From Desulfocarbo indianensis (lineage in GTDB: Bacteria > Desulfobacterota > Desulfarculia > Desulfarculales > Desulfarculaceae), in contig LBMP01000007.1 in NCBI GenBank assembly GCA_001184205.1, positions 62,001 through 126,000 on the forward strand: DNA of 64,000 nucleotides, read 5' to 3'. The notes below the pieces were generated by a model. The model was not told where the DNA came from. It did no database searches and was given only the letters and a program-made list of their open reading frames with translations. Both the position numbers and the translations under genes were made by a program. Below, in pieces: positions 36,300 through 44,697 of the stretch (positions are counted from its first letter, which is position 1; the number at the start of each line of letters is the position of its first letter).

Positions 36300-36309
36300 A
36301 TTTATTGAT

Positions 36310-36532
36310 ATCCGGAAGCGGGCGCTCCCTTTGGGGGGCTTGACAAGGGAAGACGGTGCGAAGCCGTCGCGGTCCCGCCGCTGTAACCGAGGACGAGGGC
36401 CGCAGGCAGGCCACTGCCGGCAGAATCCCTTGGCGCGAAAGGCGCGAGAAGCCTCCAGCGCCGCCGGGGAAAGCGAGGCCGGCGGGAAGGCGCGGCCCTT
36501 CGGACGATCCGGGAGCCAGAAGACCTGTCCGT
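36310..36532 (+). promoter_or_regulatory. Cobalamin riboswitch upstream of btuFCD
   Basis: Diagnostic cobalamin-aptamer blocks are in order: GGGAAGACGGTGCGAA, GGTCCCGCCGCTGTAACCGA, GCCACTG, GGGAAGGCGCGGCC, and the 3' box GAGCCAGAAGACCTGTC. Boundaries are approximate. Binding of adenosylcobalamin should switch off the downstream B12-uptake genes. Confidence 0.93.
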
Positions 36533-36612
36533 TTCCCAAAGCCGCCGCCGCGGGCTTCGGCGCTATGGGCGGCTTTCCGCTTGGGGATCAAGCGAGCTGG
36601 GTGCAGTCCCTG

Positions 36613-36638
36613 AGCCCTTAGGGGCCAGGGCTTTTTTT
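36613..36638 (+). terminator. Terminator of the btuF leader (riboswitch expression platform)
   Basis: AGCCCT pairs with AGGGCT, followed by seven T residues, 17 bases before the btuF start. The 16-base motif AGCTGGGTGCAGTCCC directly upstream (36595-36610) is repeated in the btuB leader, suggesting it is part of the switching structure. Confidence 0.7.
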
Positions 36639-36655
36639 ATGGAAAAGGCGGTTTC

Positions 36656-37567
36656 ATGAAGCGCTTGTTGATCATGGCCTTGCTCATCGCCGTGGCGCTG
36701 CCGGCCGGGGCCGCGGCGGCGGGCCGCCCGGTCACGGATGAAATGGGCCGGGTGGTCAATATCCCGGAAAACCCGCGCCGCATCATCGGCCTCATCGCCT
36801 CGCTCACCGAGACCCTGTACGCTCTGGGCCTGGAAAGCCGGGTGGTGGGCGCCACCACCTGGGCCGATTATCCCGAAGCGGCCAAGAAGCTGCCAAGGGT
36901 GGGCTCCTACACGGCGCCCAACCTGGAGCGCATCGTGGAGTTGGCCCCGGATTTGGTGCTGGCCACCAAGGAGGGCAATCCGCCCTGGGTGGTGGAAAAG
37001 CTGGAACGGGCCGGCATACCGGTCTATGTCACCGCGCCCAGGAAGGTCCGCGAGGTGCCGGAGAGCCTGGCCAGGCTGGGCGAGATTTGCGGGGCCGCCG
37101 GGGCCGGCCGCGGCTTGGCCCAGCGCCTGCGCCGGCAGTTCGACGCCGTTGAAGAGCGCCTGCGAGGCGCGCCCCTGAGGTCCACCCTTCTGGTGATCGG
37201 GACCAATCCCCTGACCAGCGTTTCCCAGGGCACCCTGAATCACGAGCTGTTGCTGATGGCCCATGCCGCCAACGTCGCGGCCCAGGCGCCGGGCCCCTGG
37301 CCCCGCCTGAGCCTGGAGTTCGTGGTGCAGGCCAGGCCCCAGGTGGTGATCGTATCCACCATGGAGCGTAGGCAGGATATACAAGGCGAACTGCGTTACT
37401 GGCGCACCCTGCCCGGCGTGGGAGACCGGCCCGGCGGGCGGGTGGTGGCGGTCAACTCCGATCTCATCGACCGGCCCGGCCCCCGCCTGGGCGAGGGCTT
37501 GCTCGCCCTGGCCAAGGCGGTGCATCCTGAACGTTTCGGCGGGCCGCCGGAAGGCGACAGGCCATGA
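36656..37567 (+). CDS. btuF: Cobalamin ABC transporter substrate-binding protein
   Basis: A 303-residue periplasmic binding protein. The signal peptide (MKRLLIMALLIAVALP to about residue 20) is followed by the class III binding-protein fold: RPVTDEMGRVVNIPENPRRI, SLTETLYALGLESRVVGATTW and a C-terminal VVVAVNSDLIDRPGPRLGEG, typical of BtuF/FecB-like proteins. There is no lipobox cysteine, so it should be soluble in the periplasm. The riboswitch upstream and overlapping btuC (ATGA-type) make corrinoid the likely ligand. It is the first gene of btuFCD. Confidence 0.92.
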   Translation: MKRLLIMALLIAVALPAGAAAAGRPVTDEMGRVVNIPENPRRIIGLIASLTETLYALGLESRVVGATTWADYPEAAKKLPRVGSYTAPNLERIVELAPDLVLATKEGNPPWVVEKLERAGIPVYVTAPRKVREVPESLARLGEICGAAGAGRGLAQRLRRQFDAVEERLRGAPLRSTLLVIGTNPLTSVSQGTLNHELLLMAHAANVAAQAPGPWPRLSLEFVVQARPQVVIVSTMERRQDIQGELRYWRTLPGVGDRPGGRVVAVNSDLIDRPGPRLGEGLLALAKAVHPERFGGPPEGDRP

Positions 37568-38568
37568 GGGCCACTCCGGCCAGGGTGGGCCTGACCTGCG
37601 CCGCGCTGGCGGGTCTCTTGGTGGCCAGCCTGCTCCTGGGGCTCAAGCTGGGCACCGCCAGCGTGGGCCCGGCCCAGGTCTGGGCCTGGCTCACCGGCGG
37701 CGAGGTGCCCTACGCCACCCAGGTGATCCTGGGCGATCTGCGTCTGCCCCGGCTGCTGCTGGCGGCCCTGGTGGGGGCCGGCCTGAGCATGAGCGGCGCG
37801 GTTTTCCAGGGAGTCTTGCGCAATCCCCTGGCCGAGCCTTTCATCCTGGGGGTTTCCGGCGGCGCGGCGGCCGGGGCGGTGAGCGCCTTCTTGCTGGGAC
37901 TCAGCGGGCTCATGCCCCTGGCCTTGATGGCCTTTGGCGGCGCCCTGGGCACCATCAGCCTGGTGCTGGCCATCGCCCGCCGCCGGGGCCGCATGGAGAC
38001 CAGCACCCTGATCCTCACCGGCGTGATGATAAACGCCTTTTTCACCGCCGCCATCATGTTCATCATCTCCACCACCACCGACCAGAAACTGCACGCCATT
38101 CTCTTCTGGCTGTATGGCGACCTCTCCTCCTCGCGCCTGGAGCAGGTGTGGCTGCTCTTGCCGGTGGTGCTGGCGGGCGCGGTCACGGTTTTCTTTTTCG
38201 GCCGTCACTTGAACCTGCTCTCCGCCGGCGGCATGGCGGCCGCCGCCCTGGGCATGGCCGTGGAGCGGGTGAAGCTGATCCTCTTCCTGGTGGTGAGCCT
38301 GGTGGTGGGCGTCACCGTGAGCCTCTCCGGCCTGATCGGCTTCCTGGGGCTCATGGTGCCCCATTTGGTGCGCATCGTCCTGGGCCATGACCATCGCCTC
38401 CTGCTGCCGGCCTCCACGCTGTTGGGCGCCAGCTTCCTGGTGCTGGCCGATACGGCGGCGCGCACCGTGATAAGCCCCTCCACCCTGCCGGTGGGGGTGG
38501 TGACCGCCGCCCTGGGCGCGCCCTTCTTCGTGTTGCTGCTGGCCAGGAGGGGCAGCCAATGGTGGTAG
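37564..38568 (+). CDS. btuC: Cobalamin ABC transporter permease (FecCD family)
   Basis: A 334-residue integral membrane permease with about nine or ten hydrophobic helices. Family blocks include GAGLSMSGAVFQGVLRNPLA, PFILGVSGGAAAGA and SGLIGFLGLMVPHLVRIVLG, the last holding the cytoplasmic loop that contacts the ATPase. It overlaps btuF at its start and btuD at its end, so the three are translationally coupled and form a B12 importer of the BtuCDF type. Confidence 0.93.
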   Translation: MRATPARVGLTCAALAGLLVASLLLGLKLGTASVGPAQVWAWLTGGEVPYATQVILGDLRLPRLLLAALVGAGLSMSGAVFQGVLRNPLAEPFILGVSGGAAAGAVSAFLLGLSGLMPLALMAFGGALGTISLVLAIARRRGRMETSTLILTGVMINAFFTAAIMFIISTTTDQKLHAILFWLYGDLSSSRLEQVWLLLPVVLAGAVTVFFFGRHLNLLSAGGMAAAALGMAVERVKLILFLVVSLVVGVTVSLSGLIGFLGLMVPHLVRIVLGHDHRLLLPASTLLGASFLVLADTAARTVISPSTLPVGVVTAALGAPFFVLLLARRGSQWW

Positions 38569-39383
38569 CGCACGGCCTTGGCGAGAACCAAAGTGAACCG
38601 GCGCTAAAGGCCGAGGGCCTCGGCTTCGCCTACGCCGGCCAGCCGGTGCTGGAGGGGGTGGATTTGCAACTGGGGCCCGGCGACATGCTGGGGGTCATCG
38701 GCCCCAACGGCTCGGGCAAGTCCACGCTTTTGGGCGTGCTCTGCGGCCTGTTGCCGCCGGGGGAGGGCCGGGTGTTCCTGCACGGAAAGCCGCTGGCCGC
38801 CTATAAGCGCGATGAACTGGCCCGCCTCATGGGCATGGTCCCCCAGGGGGCGGAACTGGCGCCGGGATTCAGCGTGCTGGAGACCGCCCTGGCCGGACGT
38901 TTCGCGGTGATGGGCGGGCGGGTCTTCGAAAACGACGCCGACCTGGCGGCCGCGCAACAGGCCCTGGAGCAGACCGGCATATGGGAACTGCGGGAAAGGC
39001 GGGCCGGCGAGCTTTCCGGCGGCGAATGCCAGCGCCTGGCCCTGGCCCGCGCCCTGGCCGCCCAGCCGGGCATTCTGCTCCTGGACGAGCCCACCAGCGC
39101 CCTGGACCTGGATCATCAATTGCGCGTCATGGGCATGCTGGAGCGGGCCCGCCGGCAAAAGGGCCTGAGCGTCTGCCTGGTGAGCCACGATCTGAATCTG
39201 GCGGCCCTGTTCTGCACGCGCCTGCTCCTGCTTTCCCAGGGCCGTCCCTTGGCCCAGGGCGTTCCCGCCCGGGTGCTCACCCCCCATCTTCTGGCCCAGG
39301 CCTACGGCGTGCAGGTGGCGGTGGACGCCGAGCCCAGCCGCGGCCGGCCCAGGGTGACCCTGTTGGCCCCGCGCCAGCCCTGA
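38559..39383 (+). CDS. btuD: Cobalamin ABC transporter ATP-binding protein
   Basis: A 274-residue ATPase with Walker A GPNGSGKST, Q-loop VPQGAEL, signature LSGGECQRLALARAL, Walker B GILLLDEPTSALD and H-loop VSHDLN, all intact. It powers corrinoid import with BtuC and BtuF. The start lies within the last codons of btuC. No terminator with a T run follows directly; a small hairpin lies at 39435-39452. Confidence 0.93.
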   Translation: MVVAHGLGENQSEPALKAEGLGFAYAGQPVLEGVDLQLGPGDMLGVIGPNGSGKSTLLGVLCGLLPPGEGRVFLHGKPLAAYKRDELARLMGMVPQGAELAPGFSVLETALAGRFAVMGGRVFENDADLAAAQQALEQTGIWELRERRAGELSGGECQRLALARALAAQPGILLLDEPTSALDLDHQLRVMGMLERARRQKGLSVCLVSHDLNLAALFCTRLLLLSQGRPLAQGVPARVLTPHLLAQAYGVQVAVDAEPSRGRPRVTLLAPRQP

Positions 39384-39434
39384 TTCAGTCCCGATAAAGC
39401 CGTTAGCGCGATTCAGCGCCCCCAAAACCGCCTT

Positions 39435-39485
39435 ATCACCCAAAAGGGTGATGTCTCGCCGGGCCTCAGGCTCCTTAATGGAGAC
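39435..39485 (+). promoter_or_regulatory. Structured leader before the DUF3786 gene
   Basis: ATCACCC-AAAA-GGGTGAT (39435-39452) is followed immediately by GTCTC, which pairs with GAGAC at 39481-39485 and encloses further GC pairs. No T run follows. It may be the 3' end structure of the btuFCD mRNA or a structured leader of the next gene. Confidence 0.4.
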
Positions 39486-39546
39486 AGCGCCCCGGCTTAA
39501 GGAGCGCGCCCTCTGTTAAAAAGTTTCATGAGCGAGGAGGCGCGAA

Positions 39547-40173
39547 ATGGCGGAAAAGGAACTGTCTCCGGTATTCGCGGAGATCAAGAAGGATTACCTG
39601 CAGCAAATAATCGCCAAGTGGGATGACATAGACCTGGAGGCCCTGGGCCTGACGCGCGAGCAAGACGGCATCTCGGTGCCTTTTTTTCATCTGAAATGCA
39701 CGGTCAGCAAGCAGGGCATAACCGGCGAGGGCGCTCATATCCTGGGCCACATGGTCAACGTTATCGTCAGCAATTACCTGTTGGCCGAGCCCGGCCCGCC
39801 GGCCGGCGGCAAGGGTTGGGTGTCTTACAAGGATTTCGCCGACGCCGCTCCCTATTGGGGCGGCTACAACAACGTGGTGGAGCGCAAGATAGCCACGGAT
39901 TATTCCGGGCGGCTGGAGGAGCTGAAGGCCAAATGCCTGGCCTTGGGCGGCCGGGAGCCCGAGCAGAGCTTTTCCTATGACCTGGCCCTGGAGTTCCAGG
40001 CCCTGCCCAAGATCGCCCTGCTGTTGCTTTTCAACGACGCCGAAGACATGTTTCCGGCGCAATGCTCGGTGCTTTTGCAGGACAACGCCAGCGGTTTCTT
40101 CGACATGGAATGCCTGGCCATGCTGGGGATAAGCTTGTCCACCTTTCTCACCGGCAAGGGAGAGCAGGGCTGA
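39547..40173 (+). CDS. DUF3786 domain protein
   Basis: A 208-residue cytoplasmic protein matching, from memory, DUF3786, a family of anaerobes often found near corrinoid or iron-sulfur genes. Features include VPFFHLKCTVSKQG, EGAHILGHMVNVIVSNYLL, GWVSYKDFADAAPYWGGYN and a C-terminal LLLLFNDAEDMFPAQCSVLL. Several aromatic and acidic residues are conserved-looking, but no catalytic motif is known. GAGGAGG lies before the ATG. Its position between btuFCD and btuB suggests a role in corrinoid metabolism; this is inference only. Confidence 0.75.
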   Translation: MAEKELSPVFAEIKKDYLQQIIAKWDDIDLEALGLTREQDGISVPFFHLKCTVSKQGITGEGAHILGHMVNVIVSNYLLAEPGPPAGGKGWVSYKDFADAAPYWGGYNNVVERKIATDYSGRLEELKAKCLALGGREPEQSFSYDLALEFQALPKIALLLLFNDAEDMFPAQCSVLLQDNASGFFDMECLAMLGISLSTFLTGKGEQG

Positions 40174-40182
40174 TCAGTGATT

Positions 40183-40220
40183 GGCGGCTCCGGGATGCTG
40201 TGGCAGATCCCGGAGCCGCC
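40183..40220 (+). terminator. Strong hairpin after the DUF3786 gene
   Basis: GGCGGCTCCGGGAT and ATCCCGGAGCCGCC form a perfect 14-bp stem with a 10-base loop, 10 bases after the stop. A second inverted repeat (CCTTTCCGGAGG with CCCTCGGAAAGG, 40227-40262) and a T run (CCTTTTTATT) follow within 60 bases. Confidence 0.75.
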
Positions 40221-40447
40221 TGGTTTATCCTTTCCGGAGGCGCCCTAATTCCCTCGGAAAGGAGCGGAGCCTTTTTATTGGGGGAGGCAGGATCGGAAGC
40301 GTCTGCCAGGAGCCAGCCCGCCGATCCCTTTCTCTCCCGCTTTACCATCAGGACCCGGCGGTCGATTCACGTGACTAGTTTTCAATCCGACCCTCCGGTC
40401 CTCACGTCGCCTCGGCCTCCAGCGGCGGAGGCCCTGCGCTGAGCTAA

Positions 40448-42424
40448 CTAGAAGCTCACGCCAACGCCTCCCCAGATCACCTGCTCGGGCTCGGGATAAT
40501 AGGAATAGCCATAGGAGCTGGCATAGGCCCAGGTGGCGTATTTCTCACCGAGGATATTGTTGGCGTTCAGGAAGAGCTTGTAGCGGTCCCAGCGGTAGTC
40601 CAGGTTCAAATCCACGGTGATGAAGGAATCCATCTTTTCAAACTCGTTGTTGCGGTCGTTGCCGAAAGGCCTTTCGCCCAGATAATTGGCGCGCAGCGTG
40701 CCGGTGAAGCCCTGGCCCAGCTTGAGGGTCGCGCCGGCCGAGGCCTTCCATTCCGGCACCAGGGGGATATCCTTGCCGTCGTTGGGTCCGGCAGTGAAGG
40801 TGTTCTCCTGATAGCTCGCCGTGCCGAACAGGCTCAGAATCTTGTGCACGGGGACCACCAGGGAGGCCTCCACGCCCTTGTGTTCGGTGTCGTCCAGGTT
40901 TTCGTTGGTCATGGTGTCGTTGTTGTAGGCGATCTCGTCTTCCATCTGCAAAATGTAGAAGGCCAGGGAGAGCCGGCCGCCGGGCATGAAGCTCCATTCG
41001 CCGCCCACCTCGTAGTTGTGGCCTTTTTCCGGGTCGAGCGGACAGAAGGCGCCGTAGGTGACGTACTCATCCACCGTGGGATAGCGGAAGGTGCGCGAGG
41101 CCCGGGCATAGGCCTTGGAGCCGGGCGCGAAGGTGTAGGTGAGCCCCACGCTCCAGGCGGTCTGGTCGTCGTCGTAGCTTTTGGAGGAATCGGCCGCCCC
41201 CACCGGCTTCAAGTCGATGTCGTAATCAGCGCGCTGATAACGCGCGCCAAAGGACAACAGGAGCGCGGGGGTTATATTGAGCTCGTTCAGGAAATAGGGG
41301 CCCAGGCTCATCACCTTGTATTCGATGCTTTCGCTTTTGGGGCCGGAGAGCAGGAACTGATCGTTGTCCATGGCGATGTGGTAATAATCCACCCCCAAGG
41401 TTACGCGGTTGGCGAGCCCTCCCAGGGAATGGTCCAGCACGTACTTGGGTTGCACGCCATAGGTGTTGATTTGGCTTTCGATCCTGGCGTTGTGATAGCC
41501 GCCCAGTTCCGATTCATTGTCCTGGCGGCGGAAGGAAAGATCGGCGGTGAGCCTCCCGCCCGCGCCCCAGTCCTTGCTCAGTTGGCCGCGGATGTCGCCG
41601 GCTTTTTTCTCGCCCCAGTCGTTGGGGCTGAGGCTTTGCTTGCGGTCGGCGTCGTATTGTGCCTGATCCAGGCCGCCGGGCAGGGAGTAATGGGTCTGGT
41701 TGAGGCCGCCGTCCACCAGGAATCCCCAGCCGTTGGCCCCGTCATAGCGGGTGTTGAAGGTGAAGTTGCGCAGCCTGGTTTCCGAGTTCTGCCGGTAGCC
41801 GTCGGTGTAATCCTGGCGGGCCGAAACGAACCAGCCCAGCTTGTCCAGGCCTCCCTGGGCATAACCGCGCAGGCCCCACAACTCATGGCTGCCGTATTGG
41901 GCCTGCAGATTGGCCGTGGGCTTGCCCTTGCCGCCGCGGGTTATGATGCTGATCACGCCGCCCACCGCCGAATCGCCGTAGAGCACGCTGGCCGGGCCTC
42001 TGAGTATCTCGATGCGCTCGATGTTCTCCACGGGGATGGTGGTGAAGTCGACGCCGGACAGGTCTATTTGGTTCATGCGGCGGCCGTCCACCAGCACCAG
42101 GGTGTGCAGGGCGCCGGTCTCGCCAAAGCCGCGCAGATCCACGCTGGCCAAAGCGCCGGTGCCCGAATAGTCGCGCACCGTGACGCCGGCCACGGTCTTG
42201 AGCACGTCGGTGACGGTGAGCGGGCTCAGGCTTTCGATTTCCTGGCGGGTGATCACCGTGACGTTGCGGGGCAGCTTATCCAGCTCGCGCTCGCTACGGG
42301 TGGCGGTGACGCTCACCTCGGGGAGCTTGTAATCGTCGCCGGCCAGGGCCGGCGCGGCGGCGGGGCCGGCCCAAAGCCAGCCAAGACAGCATGCCATCAG
42401 GCAAAGGCAACCAACTTTCTTCAT
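40448..42424 (-). CDS. btuB: TonB-dependent cobalamin outer-membrane receptor
   Basis: A 658-residue outer-membrane receptor. A signal peptide (MKKVGCLCLMACC to AALA) is followed by a TonB-box-like LPEVSVTATR, then the plug domain (LPRNVTVITRQEIESL, VDLRGFGE, IERIEILRGPASVLYGDSAVGG), then the 22-strand barrel ending in an aromatic residue (GGVGVSF). ATG 42424 is chosen because the signal peptide begins there. The upstream cobalamin riboswitch and terminator on the same strand identify the substrate as a corrinoid. It feeds the periplasmic BtuF encoded on the opposite strand. Confidence 0.92.
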   Translation of the reverse strand: MKKVGCLCLMACCLGWLWAGPAAAPALAGDDYKLPEVSVTATRSERELDKLPRNVTVITRQEIESLSPLTVTDVLKTVAGVTVRDYSGTGALASVDLRGFGETGALHTLVLVDGRRMNQIDLSGVDFTTIPVENIERIEILRGPASVLYGDSAVGGVISIITRGGKGKPTANLQAQYGSHELWGLRGYAQGGLDKLGWFVSARQDYTDGYRQNSETRLRNFTFNTRYDGANGWGFLVDGGLNQTHYSLPGGLDQAQYDADRKQSLSPNDWGEKKAGDIRGQLSKDWGAGGRLTADLSFRRQDNESELGGYHNARIESQINTYGVQPKYVLDHSLGGLANRVTLGVDYYHIAMDNDQFLLSGPKSESIEYKVMSLGPYFLNELNITPALLLSFGARYQRADYDIDLKPVGAADSSKSYDDDQTAWSVGLTYTFAPGSKAYARASRTFRYPTVDEYVTYGAFCPLDPEKGHNYEVGGEWSFMPGGRLSLAFYILQMEDEIAYNNDTMTNENLDDTEHKGVEASLVVPVHKILSLFGTASYQENTFTAGPNDGKDIPLVPEWKASAGATLKLGQGFTGTLRANYLGERPFGNDRNNEFEKMDSFITVDLNLDYRWDRYKLFLNANNILGEKYATWAYASSYGYSYYPEPEQVIWGGVGVSF

Positions 42425-42475
42425 TTTCACAGCCTCTCGCTTACTCAAAAAACCCAGTGGACTTTTTTTAACGTT

Positions 42476-42515
42476 CAAAAAATAAAACCCCCCGGTCTCT
42501 TTAAAGACCGGGGGG
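42476..42515 (-). terminator. Terminator in the btuB leader (riboswitch expression platform)
   Basis: On the minus strand CCCCCCGGTCT pairs with AGACCGGGGGG, followed by TTTTATTTTTT, 52 bases before the btuB start. The motif AGCTGGGTGCAGTCCC (42513-42528) overlaps its 5' arm and is shared with the btuF leader. Confidence 0.9.
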
Positions 42516-42636
42516 ACTGCACCCAGCTTGCTTGATCGCCCCTCGAAACAGAATCCCCTAGCCAAAAACGCTTGTGCAGCGCGTCTGGCCGTTGTCGCCG
42601 GTCCTGGCCGGGCTTAAGCGGATTCCGTATCTGGAG

Positions 42637-42832
42637 TCGGCAGGTCTTCTGGCTCCCGGATCGTCCTACTGGCCGCGCCTTCCCGAATGGCTCTGGCGCT
42701 TTTTCCTGGGCCGGCTGGCCCTGGCGCCTTCCAATCAGTGGCTTATTTAGCGGCTTTCGTCCCCGGTTACAGCGGCGGGACCGCGACGGATTCGCACCGT
42801 CTTCCCTATTGAGCCCTTGGCGGGCACCGTCT
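42637..42832 (-). promoter_or_regulatory. Cobalamin riboswitch upstream of btuB
   Basis: On the minus strand: GGTGCCCGCCAAGGGCTCAA, GGGAAGACGGTGCGAA, GGTCCCGCCGCTGTAACCGG, GCCACTGATTGGAAGG, and the 3' box GAGCCAGAAGACCTGCC. All core blocks of the cobalamin aptamer are present. Ends are approximate. Confidence 0.95.
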
Positions 42833-42851
42833 CCGAGTATGTCCTAAGGTT

Positions 42852-42881
42852 GGTCTACGCCAGGTATGAGGTTATTGTCAA
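42852..42881 (-). promoter_or_regulatory. Putative promoter of the btuB leader
   Basis: On the minus strand TTGACA (42876-42881) and TAGACC (42852-42857) are separated by 18 bases, directly upstream of the riboswitch. The -35 is perfect and the -10 weak, as in the btuF leader. Confidence 0.5.
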
Positions 42882-42902
42882 GCACTTTGCGAAAATAAGA
42901 AC

Positions 42903-42934
42903 ACCCGCTGGCGCATGCATCCGCGCCGGCGGGT
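42903..42934 (-). terminator. Terminator of the yedE-tusA unit
   Basis: On the minus strand ACCCGCCGGCGC pairs with GCGCCAGCGGGT, followed by GTTCTTATTTTC, about 54 bases after the tusA-like stop. Confidence 0.75.
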
Positions 42935-42987
42935 GGTTCCGACACCATTATGGCGGGTTTTTAGCGTTAATCCCCGCCTGGCGGGCA

Positions 42988-43224
42988 TCAGCCCTTTTTC
43001 ACGAAAAAGCTCATGTAGCCGTCGCGCTGCTCTTCGCCCAGGAACTCGTCGCCGGATCTTTCGGCAAAGGCGGGCAGGTCGTTGCGCGTGCCGGGGTCCG
43101 TGCCCTGGATTTCCAGAATCTGGCCGGGCTTGAGATTTTTCAAGGCCTTTTTGGTTTTCAGAACCGGCATGGGGCAGCTGAGGCCGCGGGCGTCCAGCAC
43201 CTCATCAGGAGTCCATTCCGCCAT
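42988..43224 (-). CDS. TusA-family sulfur carrier protein
   Basis: A 78-residue protein with the TusA/SirA signature LDARGLSCPMPVLKTKKAL, where Cys17 carries the persulfide. The fold is the two-layer alpha/beta sandwich, and the length is normal. It is the last gene after a YedE-like transporter 46 bases upstream, the common YedE-TusA pairing in which sulfur (or selenium) taken up is delivered to a cytoplasmic carrier. GGGAGAAG precedes the ATG. Confidence 0.9.
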   Translation of the reverse strand: MAEWTPDEVLDARGLSCPMPVLKTKKALKNLKPGQILEIQGTDPGTRNDLPAFAERSGDEFLGEEQRDGYMSFFVKKG

Positions 43225-43270
43225 GTTGCTTCTCCCTTTATTGGGTTAGGGGTCTTGCCGTACGAAGCGG

Positions 43271-44446
43271 CTATACCATAGTTAGCTTGTCGGTTTCCTC
43301 GTTCCAGGCCATGACGGCCCACCAGACGGTCATCACCAGGCAAACCAGGATAATGGCCCAGAAATAGCCCATGGCGTGGGGCAGGAAATAGGGCTGGCCC
43401 CAGGCTTGCGCCGCCTGATTGGTGAAGATGTAGTGCTTGAACAGGCTGTTGCTCAGAGCAAACATGATCACCGCGATAATTAATTTTATCTGACCCTCGC
43501 CGGCGCGCCACACGGAGCCGGAGCCGCAACCGCCGGAAAGCAGCATGCCCACCCCGAACACCGCGCCGCCAACCAGCCCGCCGATCCAGTGGTGATAGAC
43601 ATAGGTCATCTCGGGCTGCAAGCCGGCCCATTTGATCATCATGAAGCCCACGAAGGAGATCATCACCGAAAGCGCCACCGCCCTGGTGGCCACGGCCTCG
43701 CCGGTCATGAAGGGATCGCGGAAGGCGCGCACGAAGCAAAAGCGCACCCGCTGGATGACCAGGCCGATGGCCGCGCCCAAAAGCAGCAACACGCCCACCT
43801 CGGTATAGGCCTGGAAGCTCAAGCCATAGGCCCACAGGATGAGCGCCAGAAAGCATAAGGCCCCCAGCCAGGGCTGGATTTTCTTCCAATCCACGCCGCC
43901 GGACGAGGCCGGTTTTTCCTTCAGCGGCTTGACGGTTACGTTTTCCATCTCCCACATCAGGTACTTGAGGCCGATGAGCGCGCCCAGCAAGAGGCCCACC
44001 ATCATGGCGAAGCCGGAAATCGAGCCGGCGGCCAAGGCGGTGTAGAAGCCGCCCACGTTGCAGCCGCCGCTCATCACCGAGCCCACCCCCATGAGGATGC
44101 CGCCCGCGAAGCCTTTCAAAAGCTCCCAATTGGGGGCCATTTGGATGGAGAACTGGCGGGAAAGGAGGGCCGAGGCAAAGGCTCCGAAAAGGAGGCCCCA
44201 GGTCAGCACCGCCGGCTCGGAAAGGAAAAGGCTGAAGCCGGGAGCTTGCTCGTACAGACCTATCGCATAAAAAAACCAATCGCCCCAAACCCGCAAGCCG
44301 CCGGCCACGCCCCAGGGCCTTCCCCAGGCCAAGGCCAGAGTCCCCAAAAAGGCGAGAAGCACGCCTCCCACCCAGAAGGGCCAGTTACGTTCGAACACGG
44401 CTTGATAACCTTGCTTGAACCTATCCACTAAAACGCTTTCGGCCAT
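43271..44446 (-). CDS. YeeE/YedE-family sulfur (thiosulfate/selenium) membrane transporter
   Basis: A 391-residue membrane protein with about nine to eleven hydrophobic helices and two internal repeats. Each repeat carries the family motif with a conserved cysteine: SGGCNVGGF in the first and SGGCGSGSVW in the second, which line the thiosulfate path in known YeeE structures. ATG 44446 is preceded by GGAGG at 5 bases; an in-frame upstream GTG lacks such a site. With the TusA-like carrier downstream it likely imports a reduced sulfur or selenium species. Confidence 0.88.
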   Translation of the reverse strand: MAESVLVDRFKQGYQAVFERNWPFWVGGVLLAFLGTLALAWGRPWGVAGGLRVWGDWFFYAIGLYEQAPGFSLFLSEPAVLTWGLLFGAFASALLSRQFSIQMAPNWELLKGFAGGILMGVGSVMSGGCNVGGFYTALAAGSISGFAMMVGLLLGALIGLKYLMWEMENVTVKPLKEKPASSGGVDWKKIQPWLGALCFLALILWAYGLSFQAYTEVGVLLLLGAAIGLVIQRVRFCFVRAFRDPFMTGEAVATRAVALSVMISFVGFMMIKWAGLQPEMTYVYHHWIGGLVGGAVFGVGMLLSGGCGSGSVWRAGEGQIKLIIAVIMFALSNSLFKHYIFTNQAAQAWGQPYFLPHAMGYFWAIILVCLVMTVWWAVMAWNEETDKLTMV

Positions 44447-44697
44447 GTTTCCTCCGGTTGACAAGCCTCCGGGGCGTACCATTGGCGACTTGGAAGTCAG
44501 GTTACTGATAGCTGGCGCCGGGCGAGGCCGCTTGGATTACTATAACCTAAGACCCAATAATAACAAATGCTTGTCCGCCAGTATAGGGGTTGGCTGAGGA
44601 AAATTGGATATTGTCACGTCCAAAGGGCTTTGCGCCATGTCTGGCGTTAAATTGGCTAATTATGGGTCACGCTTGTAAGTGCAGCCGAGGCGCCCGC

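Noticed and set aside
40844-42535. Plus-strand open frame opposite btuB
   Set aside because: Compositional shadow of btuB; no ribosome site or domain.
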